DNA of 64,000 nt from the NCBI RefSeq assembly GCF_003024605.1, contig NZ_PYJQ01000009.1, forward strand, positions 124,001 through 188,000. Reading direction: 5' to 3'. The notes beneath the pieces are model-generated. The model was given only the letters and a program-made list of their open reading frames with translations. It was not told the DNA's origin and searched no databases. The position numbers were made by a program, and so were the translations under genes. This stretch comes from Rhizobium sp. JAB6 (GTDB lineage: Bacteria; Pseudomonadota; Alphaproteobacteria; Rhizobiales; Rhizobiaceae). Within the stretch, counting starts at the first letter, position 1. Each line of letters begins with the position of its first letter. This document shows, one piece after another, positions 53,138 through 61,137 of the stretch.

Positions 53138-53474
53138 AGAACCGCAGGCACTCGACCGCATGTTCCAGGCTCTTTCAGATCAGAGCCGGCGCGGCATGAT
53201 CGACAGGCTCGGGCGTGGACCGGCCTCCGTCACGGAACTGGCACAGCCGCTAGACATGGCCTTGCCGACGGTGATGAAACATCTGCAGGTGCTCGAGACG
53301 AGCGGGCTCGTACTGTCGGAAAAGGCCGGCCGGGTGCGCACTTACCATCTGCGCAAGGAAGCTCTGGCAGCCGTCGAGCGCTGGATCGCCGAGCGCAAGG
53401 CGTCCTGGAACAGGACCTTCGACCGGCTCGATCTTTTTCTGGCTGATACATCGACGGAGACGACGAACGAATGA
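53130..53474 (+). CDS. ArsR-family transcriptional regulator
   Basis: Winged-helix regulator of 114 residues. DRMFQALSDQSRRGMIDRLG and VTELAQPLDMALPTVMKHLQVLETSGLV are the ArsR helix-turn-helix, followed by the wing GRVRTYHLRKEAL. The metal-binding ELCVC motif is absent, so it belongs to the non-metal subgroup found beside SRPBCC proteins. ATG 53130 overlaps the GST stop; it in turn overlaps the AHSA1 gene by ATGA (53471-53474). It may control this operon through the inverted repeats at 52340-52411, but that link is unproven. Confidence 0.92.
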   Translation: MLEEPQALDRMFQALSDQSRRGMIDRLGRGPASVTELAQPLDMALPTVMKHLQVLETSGLVLSEKAGRVRTYHLRKEALAAVERWIAERKASWNRTFDRLDLFLADTSTETTNE

Positions 53475-53947
53475 GCAGAAGATCGACAGACCATACGACG
53501 ATCACCATAGAGCGTCATTTCAAGGCACCCCTGGCGAAAGTCTTCGATGCCTGGGCAATGCCCGAACAGAAGCAGCAATGGTTCGCCTGTCACGGAGATT
53601 GGAAACCGTTGGAATTCCAGCTCGATTTCCGCACCGGCGGCAGCGAAAGCAACCGTATCGCCTCGACGAATGGCGTCATTCATGCCTATCAGGCGCGCTA
53701 TATCGATGTCGTTCAGAACGAGCGCTTCATCTACGCCTTTGACATGATGCTCGACCAGAAGCGCATCTCGGTATCGCTCGCAACGGTCAGCTTCACTTCG
53801 GAACCGGGCGGCACGAAAATGACCTTCGTCGAACAGGTCGTGTTCCTCGACGGCTACAGCGACAACGGCTCACGCCTTATGGGCACGGAAATCGGCTTCG
53901 ATAACCTCAAGCTCTATGTCGAGGGAGACGATAGCAGGCCGAATTAG
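53471..53947 (+). CDS. AHSA1/SRPBCC domain protein
   Basis: 158-residue protein of the AHSA1 (activator of Hsp90 ATPase-like) START fold: TITIERHFKAPLAKVFDAWAMPEQKQQWF at the N-terminus and the C-terminal DGYSDNGSRLMGTEIGFDNLKLYVE. Such proteins are frequently encoded with an ArsR regulator and are thought to bind or modify small hydrophobic compounds. Coupled by overlap to the ArsR gene. Its TAG stop is the first three bases of a dispersed repeat at 53945-54046, suggesting that insertion of the repeat supplied the stop. Confidence 0.9.
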   Translation: MSRRSTDHTTITIERHFKAPLAKVFDAWAMPEQKQQWFACHGDWKPLEFQLDFRTGGSESNRIASTNGVIHAYQARYIDVVQNERFIYAFDMMLDQKRISVSLATVSFTSEPGGTKMTFVEQVVFLDGYSDNGSRLMGTEIGFDNLKLYVEGDDSRPN

Positions 53948-54046
53948 AGCAATTTGAGGAAAAGTGCGTAACGCTTTTTCCGTCCGGAATTGCGTAAACA
54001 AAAGACAGAGCGTTTTCGCGATTCGAAGAAAAGCGAAAAAGCTCTA
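53945..54046 (+). repeat. Dispersed intergenic repeat (MITE-like), copy 1
   Basis: A 102-base unit running from TAGAGC to GCTCTA. It contains hairpins (GGAAAAGTGCG/CGCTTTTTCC and AGAGCGTTTTCGC/GCGAAAAAGCTCT). Its reverse complement aligns with 62690-62789, most clearly over GCAATTCCGGACGGAAAAA. It fills the gap exactly between two convergent stop codons, both of which are TAG formed by its ends. The TA-GAGC termini match those of the IS630-family element at 13863. Confidence 0.75.
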
Positions 54047-54844
54047 ACCCCGCGCGTCACCGAGGATTGCCGCCAGCAGCTGCCCTTCGAGTTCTGCAAG
54101 CGCCGGATTGCCATGACGGCGTGGATGCGGATAGGGAATGGCAAGATCGAGCACGATCCGGCCCTCGTCCAGCACCACGACACGATCGGCCAGATGCACG
54201 GCTTCGCTGACGTCGTGGGTCACGAGTACGGCGGTAAAGCCGAGCTCGCGCCAGACGCGGTTCAGCAGTTCCTGCATGCTGATGCGGGTCAACGCATCCA
54301 GCGCACCAAGCGGCTCATCGAGGGCGAGGATACCGGGCTTGCTGACGAGCGCTCGGGCCAGCGCCACGCGCTGCTTCTGCCCGCCGGAAAGGCTGGACGG
54401 CCATTCGCCGGCCTTCTCGGCCAGTTGCACCTCGGAAAGAACGGACGCAGTCTCCTTACGCGAGATATCCTGCGATACGCCCTCGCCCAGGCCCACCGCA
54501 ACATTATCGGCGACGGAAAGCCAGGGCAGCAGCCGCGGCTCCTGAAAGACAATGCGTGTGTTGGGCTGTGTGTCACCGCCATCGACCGCTTCGAGGCGCA
54601 GACGGCCGGCACTCGGCTCTTCCAGTCCCATCAGGATGCGCAATAGCGTGCTCTTGCCGCAGCCGCTCTTGCCGATGACGGCGACGAACTGGCCGGCAGG
54701 AATATCGAGATCGATACCGCGAAGGACACGATTGTTGCCGAAGCTCTTTTCCAGGCCCTTGATATGGATGGCGGCGCCGCCCGTAATCTGCGAGGTGACA
54801 TTCTTGGCTTCCGCCCGTGGGCGATCGAGTGTGTTGACGCTCAT
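54044..54844 (-). CDS. ssuB: Aliphatic sulfonate ABC transporter ATP-binding protein
   Basis: ATPase of the sulfonate importer, 266 residues. Walker [15 protein letters not shown]-loop FQEPRLLPW, signature [15 protein letters not shown] and Walker [13 protein letters not shown] are all present; [16 protein letters not shown] is typical of the SsuB/TauB/NrtD group. ATG 54844 follows GAGGAGCTTCCC, 10 bases after ssuC. It is the last gene of the ssuDCB set. Its TAG stop (54044-54046) is formed by the end of a dispersed repeat. Confidence 0.92.
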   Translation of the reverse strand: MSVNTLDRPRAEAKNVTSQITGGAAIHIKGLEKSFGNNRVLRGIDLDIPAGQFVAVIGKSGCGKSTLLRILMGLEEPSAGRLRLEAVDGGDTQPNTRIVFQEPRLLPWLSVADNVAVGLGEGVSQDISRKETASVLSEVQLAEKAGEWPSSLSGGQKQRVALARALVSKPGILALDEPLGALDALTRISMQELLNRVWRELGFTAVLVTHDVSEAVHLADRVVVLDEGRIVLDLAIPYPHPRRHGNPALAELEGQLLAAILGDARG

Positions 54845-54854
54845 GGGAAGCTCC

Positions 54855-55691
54855 TCAATTCTGATAGGCCGGATTCCAACGCAAGGCTCTGCGCTCGAGT
54901 GCCCGCGCGACGACATCGGCGAGCTTGCCGAGGATGGCATAGATGACCAGCGTCAGCACCACGACATCGGTCATGCCGAACTCGCGGGCATTGTTGGCCA
55001 TGTAGCCGATGCCTGACGATGCCGCGATGGATTCGGCAACGATGAGCGTCAGCCACATGATGCCGAGGGCAAACCGCAAGCCGACGAGGATGGACGGAAG
55101 CGCGCCGGGAAAGATGACCTTCCGGAACAGCGTCCAGTTGCTCATGCCATAGACCCGTCCCATCTCGATCAGCCCACGGTCTACATTGCGCACGCCGTGA
55201 TAGGTGTTGAGATAGATTGGGAAAAGCACGCCGAGCGCCGTCAGGAACAGCTTGGATTCCTCACCGATTCCGAACCAGAGAATAACGAGCGGCACCATGG
55301 CAAGATGCGGAATGGTGCGCAGCATCTGCAGTGTCGTATCCGTCAATTGCTCCGAAAGCCGCGAGACGCCGTTGGCGATACCGAGCAGGAAGCCGATCGA
55401 GCCGCCGACCAGCAGGCCGGCGAAGGCCCGGCCTGCGCTGACGACGATATTGTTCGGCAGCTGCCCGGAAATCGTGGTCTGCCAGAAGGCGACCACGACT
55501 GCCGTCGGCGACGGCATGATACGGGTGGAGATCCATCCAAGCGAGGAGCCCAGCTGCCATGCCGCGATGACGACAACCGGCAGCAGAAACGGCAGAAATC
55601 TCTGGAACGAGATGCCTTGCCGCGCGCTCCCGGCCGGGCGCGTGCGCCGTTCCGAGGCCACGCGGACGAAGGACGTGTCGAGTGCCGACAT
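54855..55691 (-). CDS. ssuC: Aliphatic sulfonate ABC transporter permease
   Basis: Inner-membrane permease of 278 residues with about six helices. [21 protein letters not shown] and the EAA-type loop [36 protein letters not shown] match the SsuC/TauC/NrtB family. GGGAGATCTCC precedes the ATG. It sits 24 bases after ssuD and ten bases before ssuB. Context with SsuD and SsuA supports sulfonates rather than nitrate or taurine. Confidence 0.92.
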   Translation of the reverse strand: MSALDTSFVRVASERRTRPAGSARQGISFQRFLPFLLPVVVIAAWQLGSSLGWISTRIMPSPTAVVVAFWQTTISGQLPNNIVVSAGRAFAGLLVGGSIGFLLGIANGVSRLSEQLTDTTLQMLRTIPHLAMVPLVILWFGIGEESKLFLTALGVLFPIYLNTYHGVRNVDRGLIEMGRVYGMSNWTLFRKVIFPGALPSILVGLRFALGIMWLTLIVAESIAASSGIGYMANNAREFGMTDVVVLTLVIYAILGKLADVVARALERRALRWNPAYQN

Positions 55692-55715
55692 GGAGATCTC
55701 CCTTTTGAACTGGCG

Positions 55716-56891
55716 TTACGAGCCGGAAACGACCTTGAGATTGCCGCCATGGCTGCCGCCGGCGAAAATCTGCTTGGCGCCGAATTCGTTGCGGAACCCG
55801 GCACGCTGCTCGTCGCGCTTCAATCCCAGCTCGGGGAAGAGAAGTTCGGCTACACGATAGGCTTCTTCCAGATGCGGATAGCCCGAGCCGATCACGGTTT
55901 CGATGCCGAGCTCCTGATATTCCCGCAGCCTTGCGGCAACCGTCTTCGGCGAACCGACGAGCGCCGTCCCGGCCCCGGCGCGCACCAGGCCAACGCCTGC
56001 CCAGAGGTTCGGCGATACTTCCAGCTTGTCCCGGCGGCCGCCATGCAGCGCCGCCATGCGTTTCTGGCCGACGGAATCGGATTGATTGACGAATTGCTCC
56101 TGCGCTTCGCGGATCGTCTCGTCGTCGAGCTTGGAAATCAGTTTCTCGGCCGCGGCCCATGCCTCTTCGTCCGTCTCGCGAACGATGAAGTGAAGGCGGA
56201 TGCCGAAGCTGACCTCGCGTCCGCGCTTGGCAGCAGCCGCCCGTACCTTTGCAATTTTCTCGGCCACCTGTGCCGGCGGCTCGCCCCAGGTCAGATACTT
56301 GTCGACACGACCGACCGAGAATTCGATGCCGGCGTCGGAGGAGCCGCCGAAATAGAGCGGCGGGCGCGGCGCCTGCACCGGCGGCAAGCCGAGCCGCGCA
56401 TTCGTCGCCTTGATATATTTGCCCTCGAAGGTGGACGATCCCGTCTCCAGCAGCTCCTCCCAGACATGGAAGAATTCATCGGCATGGGCGTAGCGTTCGT
56501 CATGCTCGAGATGAATGCCGTCACCGGCCAGTTCAGCCGGGCTGCCGCCAACGACGATGTTCAGCAGCACTCGGCCGTTCGAGACACGATCGAGCGTCGA
56601 GGCAAGGCGCGCATAATAAGCGGGCGAGGCCGTGCCGGGGCGGATCGCGACCAGGAACTTCAGCTTCTGTGTATGCGCCGAAAGAGCGGCGGCGGTGACG
56701 AAAGACTCTTCGCAGGAGACCCCCGTCGGCAAAAGCACGCCCGTATAACCGAGCCGGTCGACCGCCTGCGCGATCTGCTGGAGATAGCCGATCTCCGGGC
56801 CGCGGTTGAGGTCGGTCGTACCCAGATAGGCACCGTCGCCGGAAGTCGGGATGAACCAGAGGAAATCGATGGGTTTTGCGGTCGCGGTCAT
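55716..56891 (-). CDS. ssuD: FMNH2-dependent alkanesulfonate monooxygenase
   Basis: Cleaves alkanesulfonates to an aldehyde and sulfite, using reduced flavin and O2, so that sulfur can be assimilated. The 391 residues show the luciferase-like fold: [16 protein letters not shown] at the N-terminus, [19 protein letters not shown] with the conserved Cys, [16 protein letters not shown] and YLTWGEPP. Size and motifs match E. coli SsuD. No ssuE-type flavin reductase is in the cluster. The 194-base gap to ssuA contains a promoter-like element shared with ssuA, so ssuDCB may be a separate transcript. Confidence 0.94.
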   Translation of the reverse strand: MTATAKPIDFLWFIPTSGDGAYLGTTDLNRGPEIGYLQQIAQAVDRLGYTGVLLPTGVSCEESFVTAAALSAHTQKLKFLVAIRPGTASPAYYARLASTLDRVSNGRVLLNIVVGGSPAELAGDGIHLEHDERYAHADEFFHVWEELLETGSSTFEGKYIKATNARLGLPPVQAPRPPLYFGGSSDAGIEFSVGRVDKYLTWGEPPAQVAEKIAKVRAAAAKRGREVSFGIRLHFIVRETDEEAWAAAEKLISKLDDETIREAQEQFVNQSDSVGQKRMAALHGGRRDKLEVSPNLWAGVGLVRAGAGTALVGSPKTVAARLREYQELGIETVIGSGYPHLEEAYRVAELLFPELGLKRDEQRAGFRNEFGAKQIFAGGSHGGNLKVVSGS

Positions 56892-56969
56892 GAAGCTTTC
56901 CTGCTTTCTGGGTGCGCGTGGTCGGGAGCCACCTCCCGATGTTCGATCCGGATAGTGGCATAGACTATT

Positions 56970-56983
56970 GATTATATCGACAA
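56970..56983 (-). promoter_or_regulatory. Shared ssu element, copy upstream of ssuD
   Basis: GATTATATCGACAA, read on the minus strand as TTGTCGATATAATC, starts 79 bases upstream of the ssuD start. The identical 14 bases occur upstream of ssuA at 58135-58148. It contains TATAAT on the minus strand, so it may be a -10 region, an activator site, or both. Confidence 0.55.
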
Positions 56984-57085
56984 TATAGATTTTCGAGTTG
57001 CCGGGCTTTCACGAAATATTTTTGCTGATAAGGCCCACGCTTGGAGTGTTTCAGGCACGGCGCCACCTTCCGGCTCTTGTCAGTC

Positions 57086-58054
57086 TCAGCTCGCCTTCGG
57101 CCGCCAGACGATATCCGTTATATTGAGCTTCTTCGGGATGACCCCGAGATTGTAGAATTCATCGGCAAGCCCCTGCTGATAGGTGATCGCCGCATCCGTA
57201 ATGGTCGAAACACCACCGAGATTGGCGCCCGGGCGCGTCAGCGTCACCCGCGTCACCTCGGCTGGGACGCCGGTGATTTCCGAGAGAGCCTTAACGGTGC
57301 CGTCCAGATTCGATTGCGCCGCCGCCCCTACCTTGGCCAGTTCATCGATGACATCGACGATGACCTGCGGGTTGCCCTTGGTGAAATCGCCATTCGCCAG
57401 GAAATAGCTGAAGGAATCGACGATGCCGCGCGCCGTCGTCAGGATACGCGTATCCGGATCGGCCTCGGCAATGGCGAGATAGGGATCCCAGATCGACCAG
57501 GCGTCGATCGCCCCCGTCTTGAACGCAGCAGAGGCATCCGGCGGCGCGAGATCCAGCGGCTGGATATCGCTGACCGTAAGTCCGCCCTTGCGCAACGCCT
57601 TAACGGTGACGTTGTGGGCGCTGGAGCCACGCTTGAAGGCGACTTTCTTTCCCTTGAGATCAGCAAGCGTCTGGATCGGCGAATCCTTGCGCACGAGAAT
57701 GGCGGAGCTTTCGGGACTGCCGGTATAGAGGCCGACATAAAGCAGATTGCCGTTGGCAGCCTGTGCGAACAGCGGCGGCACGTCACCCGTCGCACCGAAA
57801 TCGAGAGCACCGGCGCCGAGAGCTTCAAGCAAAGGGGGCCCGGATGTGAATTCCGACCATTCGACGGAAATGCCGCGATCAGAAAGCCGCTTTTCCAGCG
57901 CCCCTTGACGCTTTGCCAACGCCAAGACGCCGTTCTTCTGCCAGCCGATCCGAAGCGTCGTCGCCGCAGCCGCGCGCGATGATCGAACGGAAGGCAAAGC
58001 GAAAGCAGCTGCCGTCGCACCGAGAAGGCCGAGTGTCTGTCTGCGCGAAATCAT
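57086..58054 (-). CDS. ssuA: Aliphatic sulfonate ABC transporter substrate-binding protein
   Basis: Periplasmic receptor for sulfonates, 322 residues. The N-terminus MISRRQTLGLLGATAAAFAL has paired arginines followed by a hydrophobic stretch, so Tat export is possible. The mature protein starts near TTLRIGWQKNGVLALAKRQG, with the SsuA-type LDFGATGDVPPLFAQA and AIDAWSIWDPYLAIAE. ATG 58054 is preferred over the frame start at 58096. Gene order A-D-C-B is that of the E. coli ssu operon without ssuE. Confidence 0.93.
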   Translation of the reverse strand: MISRRQTLGLLGATAAAFALPSVRSSRAAAATTLRIGWQKNGVLALAKRQGALEKRLSDRGISVEWSEFTSGPPLLEALGAGALDFGATGDVPPLFAQAANGNLLYVGLYTGSPESSAILVRKDSPIQTLADLKGKKVAFKRGSSAHNVTVKALRKGGLTVSDIQPLDLAPPDASAAFKTGAIDAWSIWDPYLAIAEADPDTRILTTARGIVDSFSYFLANGDFTKGNPQVIVDVIDELAKVGAAAQSNLDGTVKALSEITGVPAEVTRVTLTRPGANLGGVSTITDAAITYQQGLADEFYNLGVIPKKLNITDIVWRPKAS

Positions 58055-58134
58055 CGAAGATCCCTTTTCATGAGGCCCCGGCGCTTCCGCTGCCATCGGC
58101 TCGTTGTCGATGGCTTAAAGATCGCAAATCCATA

Positions 58135-58148
58135 GATTATATCGACAA
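58135..58148 (-). promoter_or_regulatory. Shared ssu element, copy upstream of ssuA
   Basis: Identical to the 14 bases at 56970-56983 (GATTATATCGACAA) and in the same orientation, 81 bases before the ssuA start. The equal distances from the two starts support a common promoter element. Confidence 0.55.
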
Positions 58149-58321
58149 AGGAAATTATGAAGATTCGCAGCTATGACGAAATTCCATTCCAACAGATGCG
58201 AAAATTAGAAACGAGATTTCAAATCATATGCCATGGTGACAAGTTGCCCGACAAATCGGTCTTTCGTCTCCCTGGCCTTTCGGCTAAGCCTTCGAGACAA
58301 ATTCGGTCAGGGAGTTATGAA

Positions 58322-59194
58322 ATGGCAAAGGTCTCGTTCATCGGCATGGGCGTCATGGGCTATCCCATGGCTGGGCATTTGAAGGTCAAGGGCGGCCATG
58401 ACGTCACCGTCTATAACCGCACCGCCGCCAAGGCAGAGGCATGGGCCAAGCAATATGACGGTAAATTCGCCCCTACTCCGGCTGAAGCCGCTACAGGTGC
58501 CGATTTCGTCTTCACCTGCGTCGGCAATGACGACGACCTGCGCTCGGTGACGACGGGTGAAAACGGAGTCCTTTCAACCATGAAGGCCGGTTCGGTCCTC
58601 ATCGACAACACCACTGCAAGCGCCGAAGTCGCCCGCGAACTTTATGCAACCGCCAAGGAAAAAGGTGTCGACTTCATCGATGCACCGGTTTCCGGCGGAC
58701 AGGCAGGCGCGGAAAACGGCGTGCTGACCGTCATGTGCGGGGGCGACGAGGCCGTATTCGAAAAGGCTCGCCCCGTGATCGATGCCTATGCCCGCATGGT
58801 CGGCCTCATGGGGCCTGTCGGCGCGGGGCAGCTGACCAAGATGATCAACCAGATCTGCATCGCAGGCATCGTCCAGGGCTTGGCCGAAGGCATTCACTTC
58901 GGGAAGCAGGCTGGGCTCGATATCGAGAAGGTGGTTGACGTCATTTCCAAGGGTGCCGCCGGCTCCTGGCAGATGGAAAACCGCCACAAGACCATGAATG
59001 CAGGCAAATATGATTTCGGTTTCGCAGTCGACTGGATGCGCAAGGATCTTGGCATCGTGCTTGAGGAAGCCCGCCGCAATAAAGCCAAGCTGCCGCTCAC
59101 GGCCCTCGTCGACCAGTTTTACGGTGACGTCCAGGCGATGGGAGGCAATCGCTGGGATACCTCTTCGCTGCTCGCACGCCTCGATAAGAAGTAA
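58322..59194 (+). CDS. NAD(P)-dependent beta-hydroxyacid dehydrogenase (3-hydroxyisobutyrate dehydrogenase family)
   Basis: 290-residue oxidoreductase. The dinucleotide motif FIGMGVMGYPMAGHL is at residues 6-20; the substrate-binding DAPVSGGQAGAENGVLTVMCGG near 121; the catalytic Lys lies in GAGQLTKMINQICIAG. The C-terminal helix bundle has GSWQMENRHKTM. Family members act on 3-hydroxyisobutyrate, tartronate semialdehyde, 6-phosphogluconate or succinic semialdehyde, and the motifs do not separate these firmly. ATG 58322 has GGAG eight bases ahead; the frame is open from 58157. It converges on an Lrp-type regulator gene. Confidence 0.9.
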   Translation: MAKVSFIGMGVMGYPMAGHLKVKGGHDVTVYNRTAAKAEAWAKQYDGKFAPTPAEAATGADFVFTCVGNDDDLRSVTTGENGVLSTMKAGSVLIDNTTASAEVARELYATAKEKGVDFIDAPVSGGQAGAENGVLTVMCGGDEAVFEKARPVIDAYARMVGLMGPVGAGQLTKMINQICIAGIVQGLAEGIHFGKQAGLDIEKVVDVISKGAAGSWQMENRHKTMNAGKYDFGFAVDWMRKDLGIVLEEARRNKAKLPLTALVDQFYGDVQAMGGNRWDTSSLLARLDKK

Positions 59195-59254
59195 AGAGCC
59201 GCCACGAAATCGGCAGGGTGCTGAGCGCCTCTTCAAAGCGGCGCCCAGTCCTTT

Positions 59255-59743
59255 TCAGTCCTCGTTGGACTTGGCATTTTCGAGCAGCATATAATCGAGC
59301 GGCAGTTCCGTCGAATACTTGATCTGCTCCATGGCAAAAGCCGAGGAAACGTCGCGGATTTCGATCTTGGCGATCATGCGCTTGTAGAAGGCGTCATAGG
59401 CGGCGATATCGGGGACGACGACACGCAGCAGATAATCGACATCACCGCTCATACGATAGAATTCGACCACTTCCGGAAAATCGGCGATTACTTCGGAAAA
59501 GCGCTTCAGCCATTCGATCGAGTGGCTGTTGGTGCGGATGGAAACGAAAACCGTGACCTTCGTGTTGACCTTTTCCGGATCGAGCAAGGCCACGCGGCGG
59601 CGAATGACGCCATCCTCTTCCATCTTCTGGATACGGCGCCAGCAGGGCGTCGTCGAAAGACCGACCTTCTTGGCGAGATCGGCTACAGCCAGAGTGGAAT
59701 CTTCCTGCAGCAGGCGCAGAATCTTGCGGTCAAGGCGGTCCAT
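59255..59743 (-). CDS. Lrp/AsnC-family transcriptional regulator
   Basis: Amino acid-responsive regulator of 162 residues. The N-terminal helix-turn-helix LDRKILRLLQEDSTLAVADLAKKVGLSTTPCWRRIQKMEEDGVI is followed by the RAM effector domain (VTVFVSIRTNSHSIEWLKRF, VVEFYRMSGDVDYLLRVVVPDIAAYDAF). Its own target is not evident; the convergent dehydrogenase and divergent sequences give no strong clue. AGGGATGC lies before the start. Confidence 0.93.
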   Translation of the reverse strand: MDRLDRKILRLLQEDSTLAVADLAKKVGLSTTPCWRRIQKMEEDGVIRRRVALLDPEKVNTKVTVFVSIRTNSHSIEWLKRFSEVIADFPEVVEFYRMSGDVDYLLRVVVPDIAAYDAFYKRMIAKIEIRDVSSAFAMEQIKYSTELPLDYMLLENAKSNED

Positions 59744-59809
59744 TTAAGCATCCCTTCGAATTATATTCTCTCTATAGCTCATTATAAGCGAGAGAAAAGA
59801 AACTTTTTC

Positions 59810-60442
59810 TCAAGACAGCAAGGTTTTCACACGTTGTTGCAAAACCGGCAGCAGTTCGGCCTCGAACCATGGGTTACGTTTCAGCCAGCCGCTGTTGCGC
59901 CAACTCGGATGCGGCAGCGGCAGGATGGACGGCGACCGATTGCTTAGAAGATAACGCCGCCACTGCGCGACCGTCTCGGTCATCGAGCCCATGCGCTCCG
60001 CCCCAAGATGCCATGCCTGCGCATATTGACCGATCGTCAGGATCAACTCGATCTGCGGCATCGCATCCATAGCCCGCTGCCGCCATAATGGCGCGCATTC
60101 CTTGCGCGGCGGCAGATCGCTTCCGGCCGCATCATAGCCTGGAAAACAGAAGCCCATGCCCATTATGGCGAAATGATCCGGATTGTAGAAACTCTCGCGA
60201 TCCACCGCGAGCCACTGCCGCAAACGGTCACCCGAAGCATCGTTGAACGGCAGGCCGCTCTCGTGAACGCGCAATCCCGGCGCCTGCCCGGCGATGAGTA
60301 TCCGCGCCGTGGACGACAGCGTCGCAACCGGACGCGGTGCATGCGGCAAACGATCCGCCTCGCCCTTGGCCGGCGCATCCCGGCAAAGACGGCAGGCCGC
60401 GATCGCGGAACGCAGGATCTGCAATTCGCTCTCCTGCTTCAT
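59810..60442 (-). CDS. Uracil-DNA glycosylase-family protein with probable Fe-S cysteines
   Basis: 210-residue member of the UDG superfamily. The N-terminal CRLC (17 and 20) plus cysteines in GFCFPGYD and KECAPLW match the four-Cys arrangement of family 4-type, iron-sulfur UDGs. Motif A is GQAPGLRVHESGLPFND instead of the usual GEAPG, and motif B is LPHPSWRN. The enzyme may remove damaged bases, or may have another activity given the altered motif A. GGTGGAG precedes ATG 60442, which overlaps the stop of the nuclease gene (ATGA), so the pair is translationally coupled. Confidence 0.85.
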   Translation of the reverse strand: MKQESELQILRSAIAACRLCRDAPAKGEADRLPHAPRPVATLSSTARILIAGQAPGLRVHESGLPFNDASGDRLRQWLAVDRESFYNPDHFAIMGMGFCFPGYDAAGSDLPPRKECAPLWRQRAMDAMPQIELILTIGQYAQAWHLGAERMGSMTETVAQWRRYLLSNRSPSILPLPHPSWRNSGWLKRNPWFEAELLPVLQQRVKTLLS

Positions 60443-61011
60443 GGGGTACTCCACCCGACAAGCTGGCGCAAATAGCCGAACAACCCGGCAATCGGATCAT
60501 TGTCATTGCCGTCAGCCATACGCTCCTCGCGCCGATAGTCGCTCGGCCTCTCGAAATCACTGGCCCAAAGCCCGGCTTTTGCCTGCCGTGCGCTCCGTTC
60601 CTCGCTCGCATAGCCGCCATAGGACACCGCCATGCCATTGCGAACCATCGCGGCGTTGATATCGATATTCCCGGCAGCGCATGTCACCAGCAGGCGACCA
60701 TAGCGATCCCTTTCCCGTCCCCGGCATTCGGGCGCTCCGCTCTTAATCATTGTGGCAAGCGCCTTGCGCGCTTCTTCGCCGCAGGCCCAATCCGTGCCAT
60801 TGCGTTGGCAGCGCTGCCGACATTCGGGAGCATCGATACCTTTCAGCCTCAGGCGCTCACCATTGGCGGAAAGCGTATCACCGTCGATGGCATAAAAGCT
60901 GCCGTTTTGAACGATTTCCGGTCGATTGTTCATCTTCAACGCGAATAATGCAAGGATGGCAAGCAGCACGAAAGTGGCCACGCCGTCACGAAACAGGCGG
61001 CCCGACCGCAT
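60439..61011 (-). CDS. Thermonuclease (SNase)-like protein with N-terminal membrane anchor
   Basis: About 190 residues. A hydrophobic N-terminal segment (VATFVLLAILALFALKM) serves as an uncleaved anchor or signal, placing the domain outside the cytosol. The SNase-like fold follows: YAIDGDTLSANGERLRLKGIDAPE, then DRYGRLLVTC. The catalytic Arg/Glu/Arg set of true staphylococcal nuclease appears partly kept (RLKGIDAPE, GRERDRYGR). Six cysteines in the domain could form disulfides. GTG 61014 or ATG 61011 may be the start; GGAGG lies seven and ten bases ahead. Downstream it overlaps the UDG gene. Confidence 0.85.
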   Translation of the reverse strand: MRSGRLFRDGVATFVLLAILALFALKMNNRPEIVQNGSFYAIDGDTLSANGERLRLKGIDAPECRQRCQRNGTDWACGEEARKALATMIKSGAPECRGRERDRYGRLLVTCAAGNIDINAAMVRNGMAVSYGGYASEERSARQAKAGLWASDFERPSDYRREERMADGNDNDPIAGLFGYLRQLVGWSTP

Positions 61012-61137
61012 CACGTTGTTGCCTCCTTTAAGAATAAATCCTTGGCGAAGATGGCAAACAAATCATTTCGGCGCAGCATCTTCTTAAGATTTGAACGCTA
61101 GTGTGTAGCCTCAGGCAGGCCAAGTTTCAATGTAACC

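Noticed and set aside
55197..56963. 588-codon open frame opposite ssuC and ssuD
   Set aside because: Spans two well-supported genes and their intergenic gap on the other strand, with no motif.
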